A stretch of 64,000 bases of DNA from Prevotella sp. (GTDB taxonomy: Bacteria; Bacteroidota; Bacteroidia; Bacteroidales; Bacteroidaceae), in NCBI GenBank assembly GCA_022771625.1, contig JALFCW010000120.1, positions 1 through 64,000 on the forward strand, given 5' to 3'. The translations under genes and the position numbers were made by a program. A model generated the notes under the pieces. It was given only the letters and a program-made list of their open reading frames with translations. It made no database searches and was not told where the DNA came from. Positions 63,167 to 64,000 of the stretch are shown here, in pieces (positions within the stretch are counted from its first letter, which is position 1; each line of letters begins with the position of its first letter).

Positions 63167-64000
63167 TTAAAACAAGTCATCAAGACATACCTCGGAGTTT
63201 ACAATGCTATGATAATGACTGTTGCGTACCATACCGAATGTTGTCACCATGGTTATATGAATGCCACATCGTGTGTGAGTCTGATTGACAAACAAGCCCA
63301 TACGCTCACGAAGCCTCATCTCGTAGTCCTTGACGATAGAATATGGTGATGAAGAGAACTTCATCTCACAGAGATTTATGATTCTGTCTCCACGTTGTAT
63401 CACAAGGTCTATCTGTGCAGGATTGTTTGGATCAGACGAACGCCACGAACTGCTGTAGTTGCTTATAACATCTATGTGCAACTTATTCTTTATCTGATCC
63501 AAATGCAACAGACACAGTAGTTCAAAACTGAATCCCTGCCATATCCTCACCTGCTGGCTTTGCAGTATATGTGACCATCGGCAATTGTCCTTACCATCAT
63601 CTTTTTCCACAAACTTATAATAAAACAATGTATAGAAGTCCTTTATACGATAGAGTGTGTTTTTTGTCTTATTGCCAAATTGCGAATATCCGAAAATAAA
63701 GTCGCAGCGTTCAAGGTCTGACAAGACTTTGGTTATGGATGAACCTCCAAACCCACATTGTTCTATCAGTTCATTTCTTGTCATTCCATCACGTTTGGCG
63801 GAAAGTGCCTTTACTATGGTCATATATTTCTCCGGGTCCTTGAAAAGGGCAGAGTACAATTCTGAATATTCCATTCTTAGAGGGGCATTTTCAGAAGAGA
63901 AAAACAGCCGGTCGATATTTTGGCTGAGGCTTTCACTGCGGTTAAGCAATGTCAGGTAGAATGGCACTCCGCCTAATGCCATATAGCATTGGGCTATCTG
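63167..64000 (-). CDS. DUF234-type AAA ATPase, C-terminal part (5' end cut by window)
   Basis: The frame is open from the stop at 63167 to the window edge (about 278 codons; QIAQCYMALGGVPFYL at the border). The visible part is the segment after the AAA domain: a helical region with winged-helix character (GMTRNELIEQCGFGGSSITKVLSDLERCDFI), then a DUF234-type PD-(D/E)XK-like module (WQGFSFELLCLLHLDQIKNKL, PAQIDLVIQRGDRIINLCEMKF with the D and E-x-K). Full-length relatives are about 460-520 residues with a P-loop in the missing N-terminus. Function is unknown. It is the second ATPase-plus-nuclease-like protein in 7 kb. Confidence 0.85.
   Translation of the reverse strand, partial: QIAQCYMALGGVPFYLTLLNRSESLSQNIDRLFFSSENAPLRMEYSELYSALFKDPEKYMTIVKALSAKRDGMTRNELIEQCGFGGSSITKVLSDLERCDFIFGYSQFGNKTKNTLYRIKDFYTLFYYKFVEKDDGKDNCRWSHILQSQQVRIWQGFSFELLCLLHLDQIKNKLHIDVISNYSSSWRSSDPNNPAQIDLVIQRGDRIINLCEMKFSSSPYSIVKDYEMRLRERMGLFVNQTHTRCGIHITMVTTFGMVRNSHYHSIVNSEVCLDDLF

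Overview
The window looks like a chromosomal piece of a Prevotella-type Bacteroidales genome. This rests on Bacteroidetes promoters (TTTG, about 20 bp, TAnnTTTG) before many genes, the near absence of Shine-Dalgarno sequences, a two-gene KorAB oxidoreductase with a gamma-alpha fusion, a typical dut/TPR/DUF4292/EnvC gene string, and a large pectin-degradation cluster together with an L-rhamnose pathway. No phage, integrase, IS element, CRISPR array or rRNA operon was seen.

Layout. 1-7.3 kb (mostly minus): pckA (cut by the window edge), korB-korA, an OPT-family transporter and a C_GCAxxG_C_C protein. 7.6-16.8 kb: an Rpn/PD-(D/E)XK nuclease with a 12-bp coding repeat, miaB, an MsbA-like ABC exporter, a membrane AraC-type regulator, tRNA-Pro(CGG), a palindrome-rich intergenic element, murF, folP and the diadenylate cyclase cdaA. 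16.9-27 kb: a Nudix hydrolase, a sialate/xylan O-acetylesterase divergent from an alpha/beta-hydrolase esterase, dgt, then dut, a TPR protein, a DUF4292 lipoprotein, an EnvC-like protein and a GH43-like protein.

27-56.6 kb is the most coherent part: a rhamnogalacturonan I (RG-I) cluster. It holds a GH105-GH28 fusion, a GH106 rhamnosidase, rhaD, the operon rhaB-rhaA-rhaT-rhaM, two uncharacterised (alpha/alpha)6-type proteins (one DUF4450), and a minus-strand series GH105, PL26-type exo-lyase, GH115-like, PL11 lyase, a triple-CE12 esterase and GH2. Together these would deacetylate and cut the RG-I backbone, release unsaturated galacturonyl-rhamnose and rhamnose, trim side chains, and carry rhamnose through RhaT, RhaM, RhaA, RhaB and RhaD. 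No SusC/SusD pair and no obvious dedicated regulator lie in the window.

The rhaD and rhaB promoters, read from the sequence, carry the same operator: two direct copies of GTCAAAA(G/A) spaced exactly 21 bp, ending exactly 27 bp before the -7 box. Looser versions precede the CE12 and GH105 genes. This suggests one AraC-like activator (or hybrid two-component regulator) coordinating pectin attack and rhamnose catabolism.

56.6-64 kb: a 24-bp tandem array, an AAA-ATPase/PD-(D/E)XK protein, a GH2 gene broken by an internal out-of-frame deletion, an unknown exported protein, and the 3' part of a DUF234-type ATPase cut by the window edge.
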